64,000 nucleotides of DNA. It comes from Oceanobacillus sojae. Its GTDB lineage: Bacteria > Bacillota > Bacilli > Bacillales > Amphibacillaceae. This document shows, piece after piece, positions 48,832 to 58,862 of this stretch; within the stretch, counting starts at the first letter, position 1; the number at the start of each line of letters is the position of its first letter. Made by a program: the position numbers and the translations under genes. Location of the stretch: contig NZ_BJYM01000005.1 of the NCBI RefSeq assembly GCF_007991515.1, forward strand, positions 62,001-126,000, in the 5' to 3' direction. The notes beneath the pieces are model-generated. The model was given only the letters and a program-made list of their open reading frames with translations, was not told where the DNA came from and made no database searches.

Positions 48832-51035
48832 GGAATAGCTCCTTTCCAAAGTGCTTTTAATTCAGCAGCTTCTTCCTGAAGAATTGTTTCATTATTTGTC
48901 TTTACCCTCAGCTTATTATCTGCTGTTACCTCACCCAGCTTTGCTGCATCTGCAAATACTTCTTCAAAAGCACCCTGGTTCTCAGGCTTTACGGTAACAA
49001 GAAAACGTGACTGTGTTTCGCTGAACAGTTCCACCGTGGCATTGCCTGAAAGCTCAACTTTTGCGCCAACCACTTCATCCGCGAATAAAGATTCCGCTAA
49101 AGCAACTCCTAAGCCGCCCTCTGCAAGATCATGTGCAGATTGGATCTTTCCTTTCCGAATCAAAGAAAGCAGTTTTTTCTGACGTTCTGTCTCTATTTTC
49201 AAATCCAGGTACGGAGCCTTTCCTTCATATTTCCCCTCCTGAATAAATTGCAATTCACTGCCGCCAAATTCATTTCGTGTTTCACCAATTAGATAAATGA
49301 TATCCCCAGCTTCCTGGAAAAAACTTGGTGTAATATGTGCTGTTGATTCGTGCAATCCAACCATGCCGACAACCGGCGTCGGGTAAATAGATTTTCCTTT
49401 AGATTGATTATATAAGGAAACATTTCCACTAATAACCGGCGTTTGTAATGCTTCACATGCAGCACTCATACCTTCTACACTTTTTTCCATTTGCCAGAAG
49501 ATTTCCGGATTCGTCGGATTACCGAAATTCAATCCATCTGTTAGTCCCAATGGTTTAGCTCCAGAGCAGACAATATTACGGGCAGCTTCTGCGACAGCAA
49601 TCTTTCCGCCTTCCTCCGGATCTAAATAAATATAGCGGGAATTACAGTCTGTCGTGATTGCTAATGCTTTATCTGTTCCTTTAATACGGACAACTGCTGC
49701 ATCAGATCCTGGTGTAACAACAGTATTAGTCTGCACCATGGAATCATATTGATCATATACCCATTCTTTACTGGCGATGGTTGGCTGCTGCAGTAATTGT
49801 TTTAAAGTTTCTCCATGATTATCTACATTGGGTCTATGGGCCTCCATCTGTTGAAAAGCTTGATAGTATTCAGCTTCCTTCGACGGCATATGGTACACTG
49901 GAGCATCATCCGCTAACGAATCCACAGGAATATCTGCTACAACCTCATCATGATGTTTAATCCGGAACACTTTTTCCTCGATAACCTTTCCAACAGGAAC
50001 GGCCTGCAAACCATACTTTTCAAAAATATCAATGATTTCCTGCTCACGGCCAGTCTTTACACAAAGAAGCATCCGCTCCTGTGATTCAGACAGCATCATT
50101 TCATAGGCAGTCATATTCTGTTCACGCTGCGGTACAAGATCTAAATTCATTTCAAGACCAGTACCCGCTTTACTTGCCATTTCACTTGCAGATGAGGTTA
50201 AACCGGCAGCCCCCATATCCTGCATTCCTACAAGCGCATCAGAATGAATTACCTCCAAACATGCTTCAATGATCAGTTTTTCCATGAATGGGTCACCAAC
50301 CTGCACAGCAGGACGGTCTTTATTGGAATCCTCAGCTAAATCATCCGAGGCAAAGGTAGCTCCATGAATACCATCTCTTCCTGTTGGTGGTCCTGCATAC
50401 AAAATTGTATTGCCAATACCGGCAGCAATTCCTTTTTGCACGTCATCATGATTAATCAGTCCCACACACATTGCATTGACAAGCGGATTATCTTCATAGC
50501 TGTCATCAAATTGCACCTCTCCGCCAACTGTCGGAACACCGACACAATTTCCATAACCGGCAATACCGGCAACAACTTCTGAGAAAAGATACTTGGTACG
50601 GTTGGTGGTTAAAGGTCCAAAACGTAAAGAATTCATTAATGCAATCGGACGGGCACCCATTGAAAATACATCACGGATAATTCCGCCGACACCAGTTGCC
50701 GCTCCTTGATATGGCTCCACAGCAGATGGATGATTATGGCTTTCTACCTTGAAAACAACAGCCTGTCCATCTCCTATATCGATTACTCCTGCTCCCTCTC
50801 CCGGACCCTGCAGAACGTTCGGGCCCTCTGTGGGAAATTTTCTTAAGAGAGGTTTAGACGTTTTGTAGCTGCAATGCTCTGACCACATAACCGAAAAGAT
50901 TCCGGTCTCCGTAAAATTCGGGAGACGGCCAAGGATCGTTTTGATTTTTTCAAACTCTTCATCACTTAAACCCATATCCTGATACAATCGGTCTTGTTCA
51001 ATTTTCACTGGATTAATACTATGCGTTAACTGCAT
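48807..51035 (-). CDS. purL: Phosphoribosylformylglycinamidine synthase subunit PurL
   Basis: Synthetase subunit of the three-part FGAM synthase, 742 residues, the small (non-fused) Bacillus type. Motifs include [48 protein letters not shown], and the second half with [16 protein letters not shown] and [14 protein letters not shown]. The start is the ATG at 51035, with GGAGG 7 bases upstream. It overlaps purQ by 17 bases. Confidence 0.97.
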   Translation of the reverse strand: MQLTHSINPVKIEQDRLYQDMGLSDEEFEKIKTILGRLPNFTETGIFSVMWSEHCSYKTSKPLLRKFPTEGPNVLQGPGEGAGVIDIGDGQAVVFKVESHNHPSAVEPYQGAATGVGGIIRDVFSMGARPIALMNSLRFGPLTTNRTKYLFSEVVAGIAGYGNCVGVPTVGGEVQFDDSYEDNPLVNAMCVGLINHDDVQKGIAAGIGNTILYAGPPTGRDGIHGATFASDDLAEDSNKDRPAVQVGDPFMEKLIIEACLEVIHSDALVGMQDMGAAGLTSSASEMASKAGTGLEMNLDLVPQREQNMTAYEMMLSESQERMLLCVKTGREQEIIDIFEKYGLQAVPVGKVIEEKVFRIKHHDEVVADIPVDSLADDAPVYHMPSKEAEYYQAFQQMEAHRPNVDNHGETLKQLLQQPTIASKEWVYDQYDSMVQTNTVVTPGSDAAVVRIKGTDKALAITTDCNSRYIYLDPEEGGKIAVAEAARNIVCSGAKPLGLTDGLNFGNPTNPEIFWQMEKSVEGMSAACEALQTPVISGNVSLYNQSKGKSIYPTPVVGMVGLHESTAHITPSFFQEAGDIIYLIGETRNEFGGSELQFIQEGKYEGKAPYLDLKIETERQKKLLSLIRKGKIQSAHDLAEGGLGVALAESLFADEVVGAKVELSGNATVELFSETQSRFLVTVKPENQGAFEEVFADAAKLGEVTADNKLRVKTNNETILQEEAAELKALWKGAIPCLLKSKA

Positions 51036-51705
51036 TGCTGCTCCTCCAATTCGCAATCATAGATTGAAATATTCGTAAGCCGTCTTCACTTCCTAATAAT
51101 GCTTCCACTGCCCGTTCCGGATGCGGCATCATACCCAGCACATTACCGGCTCTATTACGGATACCGGCAATATCTGCCACAGAACCATTGGGATTATTTT
51201 TATAGGTGAATACGATTTGATTGTTGGCTTTTAGTTCATTTAATGTTTCGTCATCACAGAAATAGTTACCTTCCCCATGCGCAATTGGAAAACGGACTAC
51301 TTCATTTTTATCGTATAATTTAGTAAAAACATTCTCGTTATCCTCAACAATCAATTCTTCCTGATGACACATAAAGGACAGATTTTTATTGCGCATTAAC
51401 GCCCCAGGCAAAAGCCCTGATTCCGTCAAAATTTGAAATCCGTTGCAAATGCCCAGTACAGGCCTGCCTTTTTCCGCATGCTCACGAATTTTATTCATAA
51501 TATCTGATGTAGAGGCCATTGAACCGGATCGCAGATAATCTCCATAAGAAAATCCGCCAGGGATAAGAATTCCATCTACATCATTCAGTAAATGCGTATC
51601 GGTATACCAGACCAGACTGGCTTCGGCACCTGCAACTTCTCCTGCCGCATGATACATATCCCTGTCACAATTGGAACCTGGAAAAACAATAACAGCTACC
51701 TTCAC
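51019..51705 (-). CDS. purQ: Phosphoribosylformylglycinamidine synthase subunit PurQ
   Basis: Class I glutaminase subunit of 228 residues that delivers ammonia to PurL. The nucleophile Cys lies in [11 protein letters not shown] and the His/Glu in [10 protein letters not shown]; the oxyanion region is [13 protein letters not shown]. It starts 2 bases after purS. Confidence 0.97.
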   Translation of the reverse strand: MKVAVIVFPGSNCDRDMYHAAGEVAGAEASLVWYTDTHLLNDVDGILIPGGFSYGDYLRSGSMASTSDIMNKIREHAEKGRPVLGICNGFQILTESGLLPGALMRNKNLSFMCHQEELIVEDNENVFTKLYDKNEVVRFPIAHGEGNYFCDDETLNELKANNQIVFTYKNNPNGSVADIAGIRNRAGNVLGMMPHPERAVEALLGSEDGLRIFQSMIANWRSSNAVNA

Positions 51706-51707
51706 AA

Positions 51708-51953
51708 TTAACGTGCCTCCTCTAACTCAATCCGGTAATCTTCAATAACCGGATTGGCCAATAATTGCTCACACATTTGTGTCACTCGTGTTTCTAAATC
51801 AGGACCTTCTTCTACCTGGAGTTCAATATATTTTCCGACACGGACATCGTCAACCTCAGGATAGTCTAAAGCGTGAAGAGAAGTTTGAATTGCCTTTCCC
51901 TGTGGATCTAAAACACCTTGTTTTAATGTAATATATACCTGCACCTTTTTCAT
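51708..51953 (-). CDS. purS: Phosphoribosylformylglycinamidine synthase subunit PurS
   Basis: Small structural subunit of 81 residues that joins PurQ and PurL. The sequence is [20 protein letters not shown]...[10 protein letters not shown], typical of PurS. It overlaps purC by 4 bases (ATGA). Confidence 0.96.
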   Translation of the reverse strand: MKKVQVYITLKQGVLDPQGKAIQTSLHALDYPEVDDVRVGKYIELQVEEGPDLETRVTQMCEQLLANPVIEDYRIELEEAR

Positions 51954-52663
51954 AACTGATCCTCCAAACGATTTAGTATTTCTTCGTATACGGTAATTAA
52001 ATCTCCAGTACCTTGACGAAAAACATCTTTATCGAGCTTTTCGTTCGTTTCCATATCCCATAATCTGCAGGTATCTGGTGACACCTCATCAGAAAGCAGA
52101 ATTTTGCCTTCCTTGTTTCTGCCGAATTCCAATTTGAAATCCACCAGCCGGACACCGATAGCCGCAAATATTTCTGTTAATGCCAGGTTTACCTGTCTTG
52201 CTTTTTCCTTGATACTGCTTAGTTCTTCTTCCGTAATATCTGTTAAAAAGAGGGCGTGTTCATCGTTAATCAATGGGTCTCCTAAACTATCATCCTTGTA
52301 AAATAATTCTGCTAAAGCAGGTTCAAAAAGAGTTTTTTCCTGGATATCCAAACGCTTTGTAATACTTCCTGTTGCAATATTCCGAATTACCACTTCTAAC
52401 GGAATAATATCTGTTTTCTGAACCATTTGAGTAACAGAATCCAGCCGTTTGATAAAATGCGACTGAATTCCTTTATTTTGTAATGCCTTGAATAGGAGGG
52501 AAGAGATCTCATTATTGAGTCTCCCCTTCCCTGTAAATTGAGCTTTCTTCTCTCCGTTAAAAGCCGTTGCAGCATTTTTATACGAGAGAATCAAGTGATT
52601 TTCATTCGTGTCCGATTGATAAACCTTTTTTGCCTTGCCTTCATATAAAAGCTCAAGTTCCAT
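51950..52663 (-). CDS. purC: SAICAR synthetase
   Basis: Ligase of 237 residues joining aspartate to CAIR. It begins ELLYEGKAKKVYQ and has the signatures PLEVVIRNIATGSITKRL and VDFKLEFGRN, with LLSDEVSPDTCRLWD for ATP and substrate binding. It follows purB by 12 bases. AGGAGGATT precedes the ATG. Confidence 0.97.
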   Translation of the reverse strand: MELELLYEGKAKKVYQSDTNENHLILSYKNAATAFNGEKKAQFTGKGRLNNEISSLLFKALQNKGIQSHFIKRLDSVTQMVQKTDIIPLEVVIRNIATGSITKRLDIQEKTLFEPALAELFYKDDSLGDPLINDEHALFLTDITEEELSSIKEKARQVNLALTEIFAAIGVRLVDFKLEFGRNKEGKILLSDEVSPDTCRLWDMETNEKLDKDVFRQGTGDLITVYEEILNRLEDQL

Positions 52664-52675
52664 ATTGGAATCCTC

Positions 52676-53971
52676 CTATGCCAATCCAATTTTTGTAAAG
52701 ATCTGATCTACATTTTTTAAGTGATAGGTATAGTCAAAACAATCATCAATTTCCGCCTGGCTTAATTTACTTGTAATCCGATCATCCTGTTCTACCAATT
52801 CTTTGAAGGAAGTTGCTGTTTCCCACGCTTCCATTGCTTTTGGCTGAACAATATCATAAGCATCTTCTCGGGCCATCCCTTTATCAATCAAAGATAGCAG
52901 TACGCGCTGAGAAAAAATAACTCCGTGAGTGCGGTCAATATTACGTTTCATATTTTCAGGGAATACTGTTAAGTTCTCCACAATATTTCCAAAACGGTGC
53001 AGCATATAATCAAGAGCAATAGTCGCATCCGGTAAAATAACACGCTCTGCAGAGGAATGCGAAATATCACGTTCATGCCATAAAGCTACATTCTCATAAG
53101 CAGTTACCATATAGCCGCGGATAACCCGTGCCATTCCTGTCATATTCTCTGAACCAATTGGATTGCGCTTATGCGGCATAGCTGAGGATCCTTTTTGTCC
53201 TTTTGCAAAACGTTCTTCTACTTCTCTTGTTTCTGTCTTTTGCAGTCCCCGGATTTCCGTTGCAAACTTTTCAATCGATGTAGCAATCAAAGCTAATGTA
53301 GATAAATAAGCTGCATGACGATCACGCTGTAATGTTTGTGTAGAAACTGGAGCAGGTGATGTGCCCAGCTTTGCACAGACATATTGCTCTACATATGGAT
53401 CAATATTGGCATAGGTTCCAACTGCTCCAGAAAGCTTTCCAAATTCCACATTTTTAGCAGCAAGCTCAAAACGCTCCAGATTACGCTTCATTTCCTCATA
53501 CCATAAAGCCATTTTCAGACCAAATGTTGTCGGCTCTGCATGCACACCATGTGTACGTCCCATCATAACGGTATGTTTATGTTCCTTTGCCTTGCTTTCT
53601 AAAATCCCGACAAACCGATGCAGACCTTCTCTTAAAATTTCATTAGCCTGCTTTAATAAATAAGAAAGAGCTGTATCGACAACATCTGTAGAAGTCAATC
53701 CATAGTGAACCCATTTTCTTTCTTCTCCTAAAGTTTCTGATACAGTACGGGTAAATGCCACCACATCATGCCGTGTTTCCTGTTCAATTTCATATATGCG
53801 GTTAATATCAAAGGAAGCATTCTCACGCAATTTTTTCACATCTTCTTTTGGAATAAAACCTAGCTCACTCCAAGCTTCACAAGCCAGAATCTCTACTTCC
53901 AGCCAAGCTTTAAATTTATTTTCCTCTGTCCAGATATTGCCCATTTCTTCTCTTGTATAACGTTCGATCAT
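52676..53971 (-). CDS. purB: Adenylosuccinate lyase
   Basis: Fumarase-superfamily enzyme of 431 residues used twice in purine synthesis (SAICAR to AICAR, adenylosuccinate to AMP). The signature loop is [19 protein letters not shown], with the catalytic Ser. Other motifs are [14 protein letters not shown] and [16 protein letters not shown]. It overlaps purK by 4 bases. Confidence 0.97.
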   Translation of the reverse strand: MIERYTREEMGNIWTEENKFKAWLEVEILACEAWSELGFIPKEDVKKLRENASFDINRIYEIEQETRHDVVAFTRTVSETLGEERKWVHYGLTSTDVVDTALSYLLKQANEILREGLHRFVGILESKAKEHKHTVMMGRTHGVHAEPTTFGLKMALWYEEMKRNLERFELAAKNVEFGKLSGAVGTYANIDPYVEQYVCAKLGTSPAPVSTQTLQRDRHAAYLSTLALIATSIEKFATEIRGLQKTETREVEERFAKGQKGSSAMPHKRNPIGSENMTGMARVIRGYMVTAYENVALWHERDISHSSAERVILPDATIALDYMLHRFGNIVENLTVFPENMKRNIDRTHGVIFSQRVLLSLIDKGMAREDAYDIVQPKAMEAWETATSFKELVEQDDRITSKLSQAEIDDCFDYTYHLKNVDQIFTKIGLA

Positions 53972-55101
53972 TGTTGTATTGCCTCCTCAAAAATATCCAA
54001 TTGTTTCTGTAAAGCTTCCGGTGTTTCCGCTGTAAATGTAATATGTCCCATTTTACGTTTTTCTTTCGGTTCTTCCTTTCCATAAAGATGAAGAAAACCA
54101 AAGTTATGTGCAGTGGTAAACTGTATAGATTTCGAAAGAGATTCTCCTAAAATATTAACCATCGCGGTCGGCTCATACAAATTGACAGGAACGAACGGCA
54201 GCCCGCAAATCGCCCGGATATGCTGTGCGAATTGAGAAACATTGCAGCCTTCAATTGTATAGTGCCCGGAGTTATGCGGTCTTGGAGCCATTTCATTAAT
54301 ATAGATTGTATCCTCACCGACAAACATTTCAATTGCAAAAGTACCAACAATCTCCATTCGTTCAGCAATTTTCGCCGTCATGGCATAGGCCTTTTCTTCA
54401 AGTGCAGCGTCAATATCTGCCGGCACTGTAGTTTTATATAGGATATGTTTGCGATGTTCATTCTCTGCAATCGGAAAAAAAGAAATATCTCCCTGCTGCG
54501 ACCTTGTAAAGACAACCGAGATTTCTTTATCAAAAGGAATCCATCGCTCTATTATACAGTAGCCATGCTCCTCGAAAAATGCTAAAGCTTCATTTTTATC
54601 TTCTTCTGTCACAAGTTTTAGCTGCCCTTTCCCATCATAACCTCCCCGACAGGTTTTAATCACTGCCGGCAGCGGAATAATAGATAATGCTTCTCTGCAA
54701 TCTTCTTCCGTTTTCACAATCCGAAAAGCAGGAACAGGAAGCTCTAAGTCGTCAACAAGCTGCTTTTCTTTTTCCCGGTTCTGTGTAACCTCTAATGCCA
54801 ATGCGCCCTGTGGAAGCTTTCCAGCGTTCTGGATAAGCTCTGCGGCCTTCAAGTCCACATTTTCAAATTCATATGTAATTACATCCGCTTTTTCGATTAA
54901 TTCTTTTACAGCTGTCAAATCCGTATAATCTGCAGTGATTTGCTCATCAGCTACCTGTGCTGTCGGACAATTTGGCGCCGGGTCTAAAACAACGATGCGA
55001 TATCCCATATATCTTGCTGCAATTGCCATCATTCTTCCAAGCTGACCACCGCCAATAATTCCAATTGTCTGAGGAGGTAAAATAATTTTAATAGGTTGCA
55101 A
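53968..55101 (-). CDS. purK: N5-carboxyaminoimidazole ribonucleotide synthetase
   Basis: ATP-grasp enzyme of 377 residues that carboxylates AIR with bicarbonate. It has [30 protein letters not shown] at the N-terminus and ATP-grasp motifs [12 protein letters not shown] and [17 protein letters not shown]. The start is TTG at 55101 with GAGGG upstream. It overlaps purE by 14 bases. Confidence 0.96.
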   Translation of the reverse strand: MQPIKIILPPQTIGIIGGGQLGRMMAIAARYMGYRIVVLDPAPNCPTAQVADEQITADYTDLTAVKELIEKADVITYEFENVDLKAAELIQNAGKLPQGALALEVTQNREKEKQLVDDLELPVPAFRIVKTEEDCREALSIIPLPAVIKTCRGGYDGKGQLKLVTEEDKNEALAFFEEHGYCIIERWIPFDKEISVVFTRSQQGDISFFPIAENEHRKHILYKTTVPADIDAALEEKAYAMTAKIAERMEIVGTFAIEMFVGEDTIYINEMAPRPHNSGHYTIEGCNVSQFAQHIRAICGLPFVPVNLYEPTAMVNILGESLSKSIQFTTAHNFGFLHLYGKEEPKEKRKMGHITFTAETPEALQKQLDIFEEAIQQ

Positions 55102-55579
55102 GCTGATCCCTCATTTCCTGAACAGCATCCTTCATTGCTGCACGGTAATCATCCAGTGCCTTTTCTGCATCTTTATCAAATGTACTGATAATCTGCGTTG
55201 CTAAAATAGCGGCATTCTTTGCGCCTGCTTTACCAATGGCAACTGTTGCTGTCGGTACACCACCTGGCATTTGAACAATAGATAAGAGTGAATCGACTCC
55301 CTGGAGTGCTTTGCTTTCTACCGGAACTCCAATAACAGGCAGGGTCGTCTGTGATGCAACCATTCCGGGCAGATGTGCTGCTCCGCCAGCTCCGGCAATA
55401 ATGACTTTTAGTCCTTTTTCTCTCGCACTCTGAGCGTAGGTAAACATATCATCTGGTGTACGATGAGCGGAAATGATTTCTTTTTCATAGCTGATATTTA
55501 ATGTATCGAGTTCTTTACAGGTATACTGCATTGTCTCCCAATCTGAGATACTTCCCATAATGACACCAACTTGAGCCAT
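55088..55579 (-). CDS. purE: N5-CAIR mutase
   Basis: Mutase of 163 residues that converts N5-CAIR to CAIR. It has the characteristic [19 protein letters not shown] start, [23 protein letters not shown] and LPVIGVPV. It is the first gene of the pur operon, preceded by a leader of about 430 bases with a riboswitch. AGAGGGATTCG precedes the ATG. Confidence 0.96.
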   Translation of the reverse strand: MAQVGVIMGSISDWETMQYTCKELDTLNISYEKEIISAHRTPDDMFTYAQSAREKGLKVIIAGAGGAAHLPGMVASQTTLPVIGVPVESKALQGVDSLLSIVQMPGGVPTATVAIGKAGAKNAAILATQIISTFDKDAEKALDDYRAAMKDAVQEMRDQLATY

Positions 55580-55640
55580 CGAATCCCTCTTTCTGTTTTT
55601 AGTTGTTTTTTTACGGATTTTAAAAGGTCATGGTTGTGTT

Positions 55641-55657
55641 AAAGTTCGGTTTTTGGT
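55641..55657 (-). promoter_or_regulatory. Extra PurR-box-like site in the purE leader
   Basis: AAAACCGAACTTT on the minus strand fits the PurBox consensus AWWWCCGAACWWT. It lies downstream of the riboswitch terminator, about 65-75 bases before the purE start, and shares 14 identical bases with the box at 56079-56092. Confidence 0.5.
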
Positions 55658-55773
55658 TGAAACATTTAAAAATTGATTTGTATCTGCCTGTTGCCAAAAA
55701 CACCGTATTTTTAATCGTCCACATTGCCAACATTTTTTATCTCAAAGGTAATTCACAATTAACAAAAGTGTTA

Positions 55774-55822
55774 AAAAATTAAAAAAGTCTATTCATCTCC
55801 CATAAGGGAAGATGAATAGACT
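55774..55822 (-). terminator. Riboswitch-controlled terminator of the pur leader
   Basis: Long stem (55787-55822; 16-17 bp with one bulge) and a 4-base loop, followed on the minus strand by TTTTTTAATTTTT. It lies about 100 bases downstream of the guanine aptamer and matches the expected 'off' structure. Confidence 0.85.
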
Positions 55823-55896
55823 TGGTTTAAAAGAGATTCAAAATGTGATTAATCGGACTTTTGAACATCTTTTTTATAAGCATCATTCAACATCTG

Positions 55897-55920
55897 CTGT
55901 TCTTTAAAACAGCAGCTCAT
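55897..55920 (-). promoter_or_regulatory. Secondary hairpin between aptamer and terminator
   Basis: CTGCTGTT - 6 bases - AACAGCAG on the minus strand, directly after P1 of the aptamer. It may form part of the expression platform. Confidence 0.45.
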
Positions 55921-55924
55921 CCTC

Positions 55925-55993
55925 CCTCATAGTCCGGTCATTTACGGTGCCGGGTAGAAACTTTTGAGCCATATTCTCAAGTATATATGAGGC
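55925..55993 (-). promoter_or_regulatory. Guanine riboswitch aptamer of the pur operon
   Basis: On the minus strand, P1 is CCTCATA/TATGAGG. P2 is TTGAG/CTCAA with loop AATATGG, and P3 is CCGG/CCGG with loop region CACCGTAAATGA. The joining segment AAGTTTCTA is the conserved purine-aptamer core. The specificity base before TATG is C (GGACTATG), as in guanine rather than adenine riboswitches. Guanine or hypoxanthine binding would favour the terminator downstream and lower pur expression, as known for B. subtilis purE. Confidence 0.93.
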
Positions 55994-56012
55994 ATTTTCA
56001 ATTGTTGGTTTT

Positions 56013-56041
56013 AGCATACCAAATAAAATAGAAAAATGCAA
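56013..56041 (-). promoter_or_regulatory. pur operon promoter
   Basis: On the minus strand TTGCAT (-35, 56036-56041), a 17-base spacer and TATGCT (-10, 56013-56018). Transcription would begin near 56006, about 15 bases before the aptamer. Confidence 0.7.
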
Positions 56042-56044
56042 GAT

Positions 56045-56090
56045 AATGTCGAACAATTTAAGCTTTACATTTAATTAACGTTCGGTTTTT
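56045..56090 (-). promoter_or_regulatory. Pair of inverted PurR boxes at the pur promoter
   Basis: AAAACCGAACGTT (minus strand, 56077-56089) and, inverted, ATGTCGAACAATT (plus strand, 56046-56058). They match AWWWCCGAACWWT fully or nearly, and are separated by about 19 bases. B. subtilis PurR binds such pairs and is released by PRPP. They lie just upstream of the -35, next to the yebE stop. Confidence 0.7.
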
Positions 56091-56095
56091 GGTGG

Positions 56096-56689
56096 TTATT
56101 CTCTCTGTTGACTTTCATTTTGTGATTTTTCTTTTGTTTTATTCTCTTTTCGCATCAGCTTTCCTTTACGGACTTGTTTCACCCAGAAGCCGCCATGAAT
56201 CCGTTTTGGCTCATAGGAAATAATAAATGCTTTCGGGTCTATTTCATGAATTGCCTGATACAGGTTCAGTTCATATTTTCTAGGTGTTAAAATTTGAACT
56301 GAAAGTCGATCTCCATCCATTCCATAGGAGGACCAGCTGGTTACACCATAGCCTTTTTCGCGGAGACGCTGTGTAAATTTTAAATCCGGATTTGCAGAAA
56401 CAACATTCACAGTGATATACCCAAGTGCAAGCTTCTCTTCAATTTTGGAACCAATAATTAAACCAGTTGCGAAACCAATGGCATAAGCAATCAGATTTTG
56501 AATCTGATCCAGGTTATCTAATACTAACCCCAGTCCTACAACATAAATAACAATCTCAAACATACTCACAAATGCAGCAATATACGTTCTGCCCTTTAAT
56601 GTCAAAATCATACGAATCGTCATGAGTGATACATATAAGACATTAACGGTAAATATAATTGCCAGCATTATGAGCGCATTCTCTAACAT
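56096..56689 (-). CDS. yebE: UPF0316 membrane protein YebE
   Basis: Membrane protein of 197 residues with three N-terminal helices (about 5-95) and a cytoplasmic DUF2179 domain containing [32 protein letters not shown] and [15 protein letters not shown], with a Lys/Glu-rich tail. In B. subtilis yebE is also just upstream of purE. DUF2179 is related to nucleotide-sensing domains of transporters; the function is unknown. The start is the ATG at 56689, with GGGGG 7 bases upstream; the PurR box lies at its 3' end. Confidence 0.9.
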   Translation of the reverse strand: MLENALIMLAIIFTVNVLYVSLMTIRMILTLKGRTYIAAFVSMFEIVIYVVGLGLVLDNLDQIQNLIAYAIGFATGLIIGSKIEEKLALGYITVNVVSANPDLKFTQRLREKGYGVTSWSSYGMDGDRLSVQILTPRKYELNLYQAIHEIDPKAFIISYEPKRIHGGFWVKQVRKGKLMRKENKTKEKSQNESQQRE

Positions 56690-56850
56690 ATTGATTCCCC
56701 CTTTTACTTCATAAAATATCACTTCAAACAGAAGAAAAGCACATCCAATGAGATATCATATCTTGTGAATAATTCCCTTTTCTTTCTAAAATAAAACACG
56801 TCGTTCCTGTCCTACGTAAAATAGGGTGACTTTAATTTATCACACTTCTA

Positions 56851-57342
56851 TTAAATGACGCTATAAGAAAATATTGTATGAATACTGCCATAAAAGGCTT
56901 TCCAGTTTTGAAAAACTGTTCTCATGATGCCTTGACTCGATTGGATTGGCAGGGATTGATAATCGGTCTGTTTCATCGATTTAAACAAGGCATTCAAAAA
57001 AGGATAAGAAATATATGGTTTATCCTTAGAGGGCATCTCAAATAAATGACATTGGATTTCCTTTTGTTCTGATTTGGCTTTTTCCTGTTCTTTTGCATAC
57101 CTTCGTTGGTAAGCTTGCAGCTGGTTCGCATTGATTGCAGGCAAATGGATTTGGAGGCTTTTCAATACTTCTTTTTGTAACGGCTGCAGTTCCTTTTCTT
57201 GTTGGAGAGCTGTAAAAACCTGCCGGATATAAAAGTTTGTTGTGTTATGCATATTCTTTGCGCATTGACACATATCTTGAAAATACGGATGCATCCGGTG
57301 CCCCTTTTTCACCCAAATTTGCAGGGTTCGATAAACAGTCAT
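56851..57342 (-). pseudogene. Truncated TnpB (IS200/IS605-IS1341 family OrfB) fragment
   Basis: 163-residue fragment resembling the N-terminus of TnpB RNA-guided nucleases: YRTLQIWVKKGHRMHPYFQDMCQCAKNMHN followed by helical sequence and PIQSSQGIMRTVFQNWKAFYGSI. Full TnpB proteins are near 400-480 residues. The RuvC Asp/Glu residues and the zinc finger are absent because the frame ends after WKAFYGSI. No TnpA or intact ends were recognised around it, so this is a decayed element. Confidence 0.75.
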
Positions 57343-57465
57343 TTCATTTTCACCCCTAAAAGAACATTCGTTCCCGTCAACCCATCATATCATAGGAGGG
57401 AAAGAAATACCACTATTCTGAAAGTAGCTAACAACTTTTTTTGGGCTGTTCATGGTATGCTGATG

Positions 57466-57499
57466 CTGTTAAATATTTCTTTAGATTTTCTTAACAGCT
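57466..57499. repeat. Inverted repeat 8+8 bp upstream of the small ORF
   Basis: GCTGTTAA (57466-57473) and TTAACAGC (57492-57499) pair perfectly with an 18-base loop. It may be a small structured remnant near the TnpB fragment. Confidence 0.25.
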
Positions 57500-57574
57500 A
57501 AATGGATGAAGTATTAAAACCGCCAATTCACCTCCCACCTAACATCTGATGGAATTTTTGAGGAAGGAGTCCTC

Positions 57575-57757
57575 TTGGCTGAAATGATAGATGTTTGTTT
57601 AAAAATTTCCGATAGGGTCATAAGATCAAGAGAACATAACTTCTATAAACGATTCTTCTTCATTCATATGATTTCCCATAAACAGCTAGACCATATTTAC
57701 ACTTTATTTAAAAAGTCTGATCCGGTATATTTGAGTTACCGCAGCTTTCCATTGTAG
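57575..57757 (+). CDS. Putative 60-residue protein, unknown
   Basis: TTG-started ORF (MAEMIDVCLKISDRVIRSRE...) with AAGGAG 6 bases upstream, ending 23 bases before the DUF4269 gene on the same strand. It contains a His/Lys/Phe-rich middle (FYKRFFFIHMISHKQLDHIY) and no membrane segment. I do not recognise it. Confidence 0.35.
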   Translation: MAEMIDVCLKISDRVIRSREHNFYKRFFFIHMISHKQLDHIYTLFKKSDPVYLSYRSFPL

Positions 57758-57780
57758 CTTAATAAACGAGGTGGGAATAC

Positions 57781-58311
57781 ATGTTGAAAAACCTGGAATA
57801 TCTAAAGTCCGGAAATGAAAAACAAAGAAGAGCATTTAAAGTGATTAACCAGCTGAATATGATGGAGGATTTAAAAATATACTCTCCAATTTTATGCGGA
57901 ACAATACCACTTAGTATAGATACAGCATCCTCTGATTTAGATATTATTATGGAGGTTCATGATTTCAGCGGTTTCGGAGATAAAATTAATTTTCTTTATG
58001 GGCCCTTCCCTCAATTCAAACTTAAACGGAAGATAATCAGAAGCAAATTGATAGTAAAAGCAAATTTCATTTATGATAATTTTGAATTTGAATTATTTGG
58101 ACAAGCACAGCCTGTAACGCAGCAATATGCTTATCTGCATATGGTAATTGAAAAATATCTTCTGGATACGAACCCATCTTGGAGATGTGAAATTATTGCT
58201 TTAAAAGAACGAGGATTTAAGACAGAGCAGGCGTTTTGCCATATGCTTGAATTAACAGGAGACCCTTATGAAGCCTTAATAAATTATGGACTAAGAAAAC
58301 AAATAATTTAA
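57781..58311 (+). CDS. DUF4269 family protein, nucleotidyltransferase-like
   Basis: Protein of 176 residues. The segment CGTIPLSIDTASSDLDIIMEV (about 39-59) resembles the GS...DxD active site of nucleotidyltransferase-fold enzymes, and the length and ends match DUF4269. The enzymatic role is unknown. ACGAGGTGGG precedes the ATG. The small 60-residue ORF lies just upstream and may be co-transcribed. Confidence 0.78.
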   Translation: MLKNLEYLKSGNEKQRRAFKVINQLNMMEDLKIYSPILCGTIPLSIDTASSDLDIIMEVHDFSGFGDKINFLYGPFPQFKLKRKIIRSKLIVKANFIYDNFEFELFGQAQPVTQQYAYLHMVIEKYLLDTNPSWRCEIIALKERGFKTEQAFCHMLELTGDPYEALINYGLRKQII

Positions 58312-58862
58312 TCTTTTTTGAAATAAATCCATGACAAATCGCTTTTATATGCTCTTATGAACATAAAATGAGACTTTATTCAATGGAGGCTTTTTTCATC
58401 CCCGCTTAGAATTTTAAATACCCTATATTCTTAATGTGAGAATCTTAAAAAAAGCACTTCGTTGAGACCAGTAATCGCAATGATTTTCGGTGGGGCGAGT
58501 AATCGCAGTCCCAGTCCCAGAAGAAATACACGTAGACTCCTGTGGGAAAGCGCAGTGGGAAGACCCCGCAGAAAAAAAAGCCCTCCTCTTTTTTTTCGAG
58601 GAGGCTGAGCTCAAGCCCACGGAAAGCGTAGTGTATTTCTGGAGCGGCTATTCTTCAGCATTTTTATATACTTTCTTATTCTTTAAAAAAGAAGGGGATT
58701 TCTCACCTTCCTTTTCTAATAGAACGCTATTCTAATATGCAATAACCCCATTAACTCGCGATAATGCGGCAGCTATGATAAATGACGAAACAGCGTCTAC
58801 TCCTGCAAGTGCTGCTTCTAAGAATAATGATTCCAAATGCTGTGTTAAAGCAACCTGCCTTT
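58312..58862. other. Repeat-bearing intergenic region
   Basis: About 550 bases between DUF4269 and the MOSC gene. A palindromic GC-richer repeat (58460-58645) fills the middle. Open frames there are products of the repeat and do not look like genes. Confidence 0.6.
58460..58645. repeat. Long dispersed palindromic repeat of Bacillaceae type
   Basis: Outer arms AGAAATACAC (58522-58531) and GTGTATTTCT (58631-58640) are inverted. Inside are the ACTCCTGTGGGAAAGCGCAG and GACCCCGC blocks, an inner CCTCCTC/GAGGAGG stem with T-run, and CCCACGGAAAGCG mirroring the first block. This pattern is familiar from intergenic repeats of alkaliphilic and halophilic Bacillaceae. In addition GTAATCGCA occurs twice (about 58470, 58500). 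Confidence 0.7.

Noticed and set aside
58490..58735. Open frames on both strands across the dispersed repeat
   Set aside because: They arise from the palindromic repeat itself and have no gene features.
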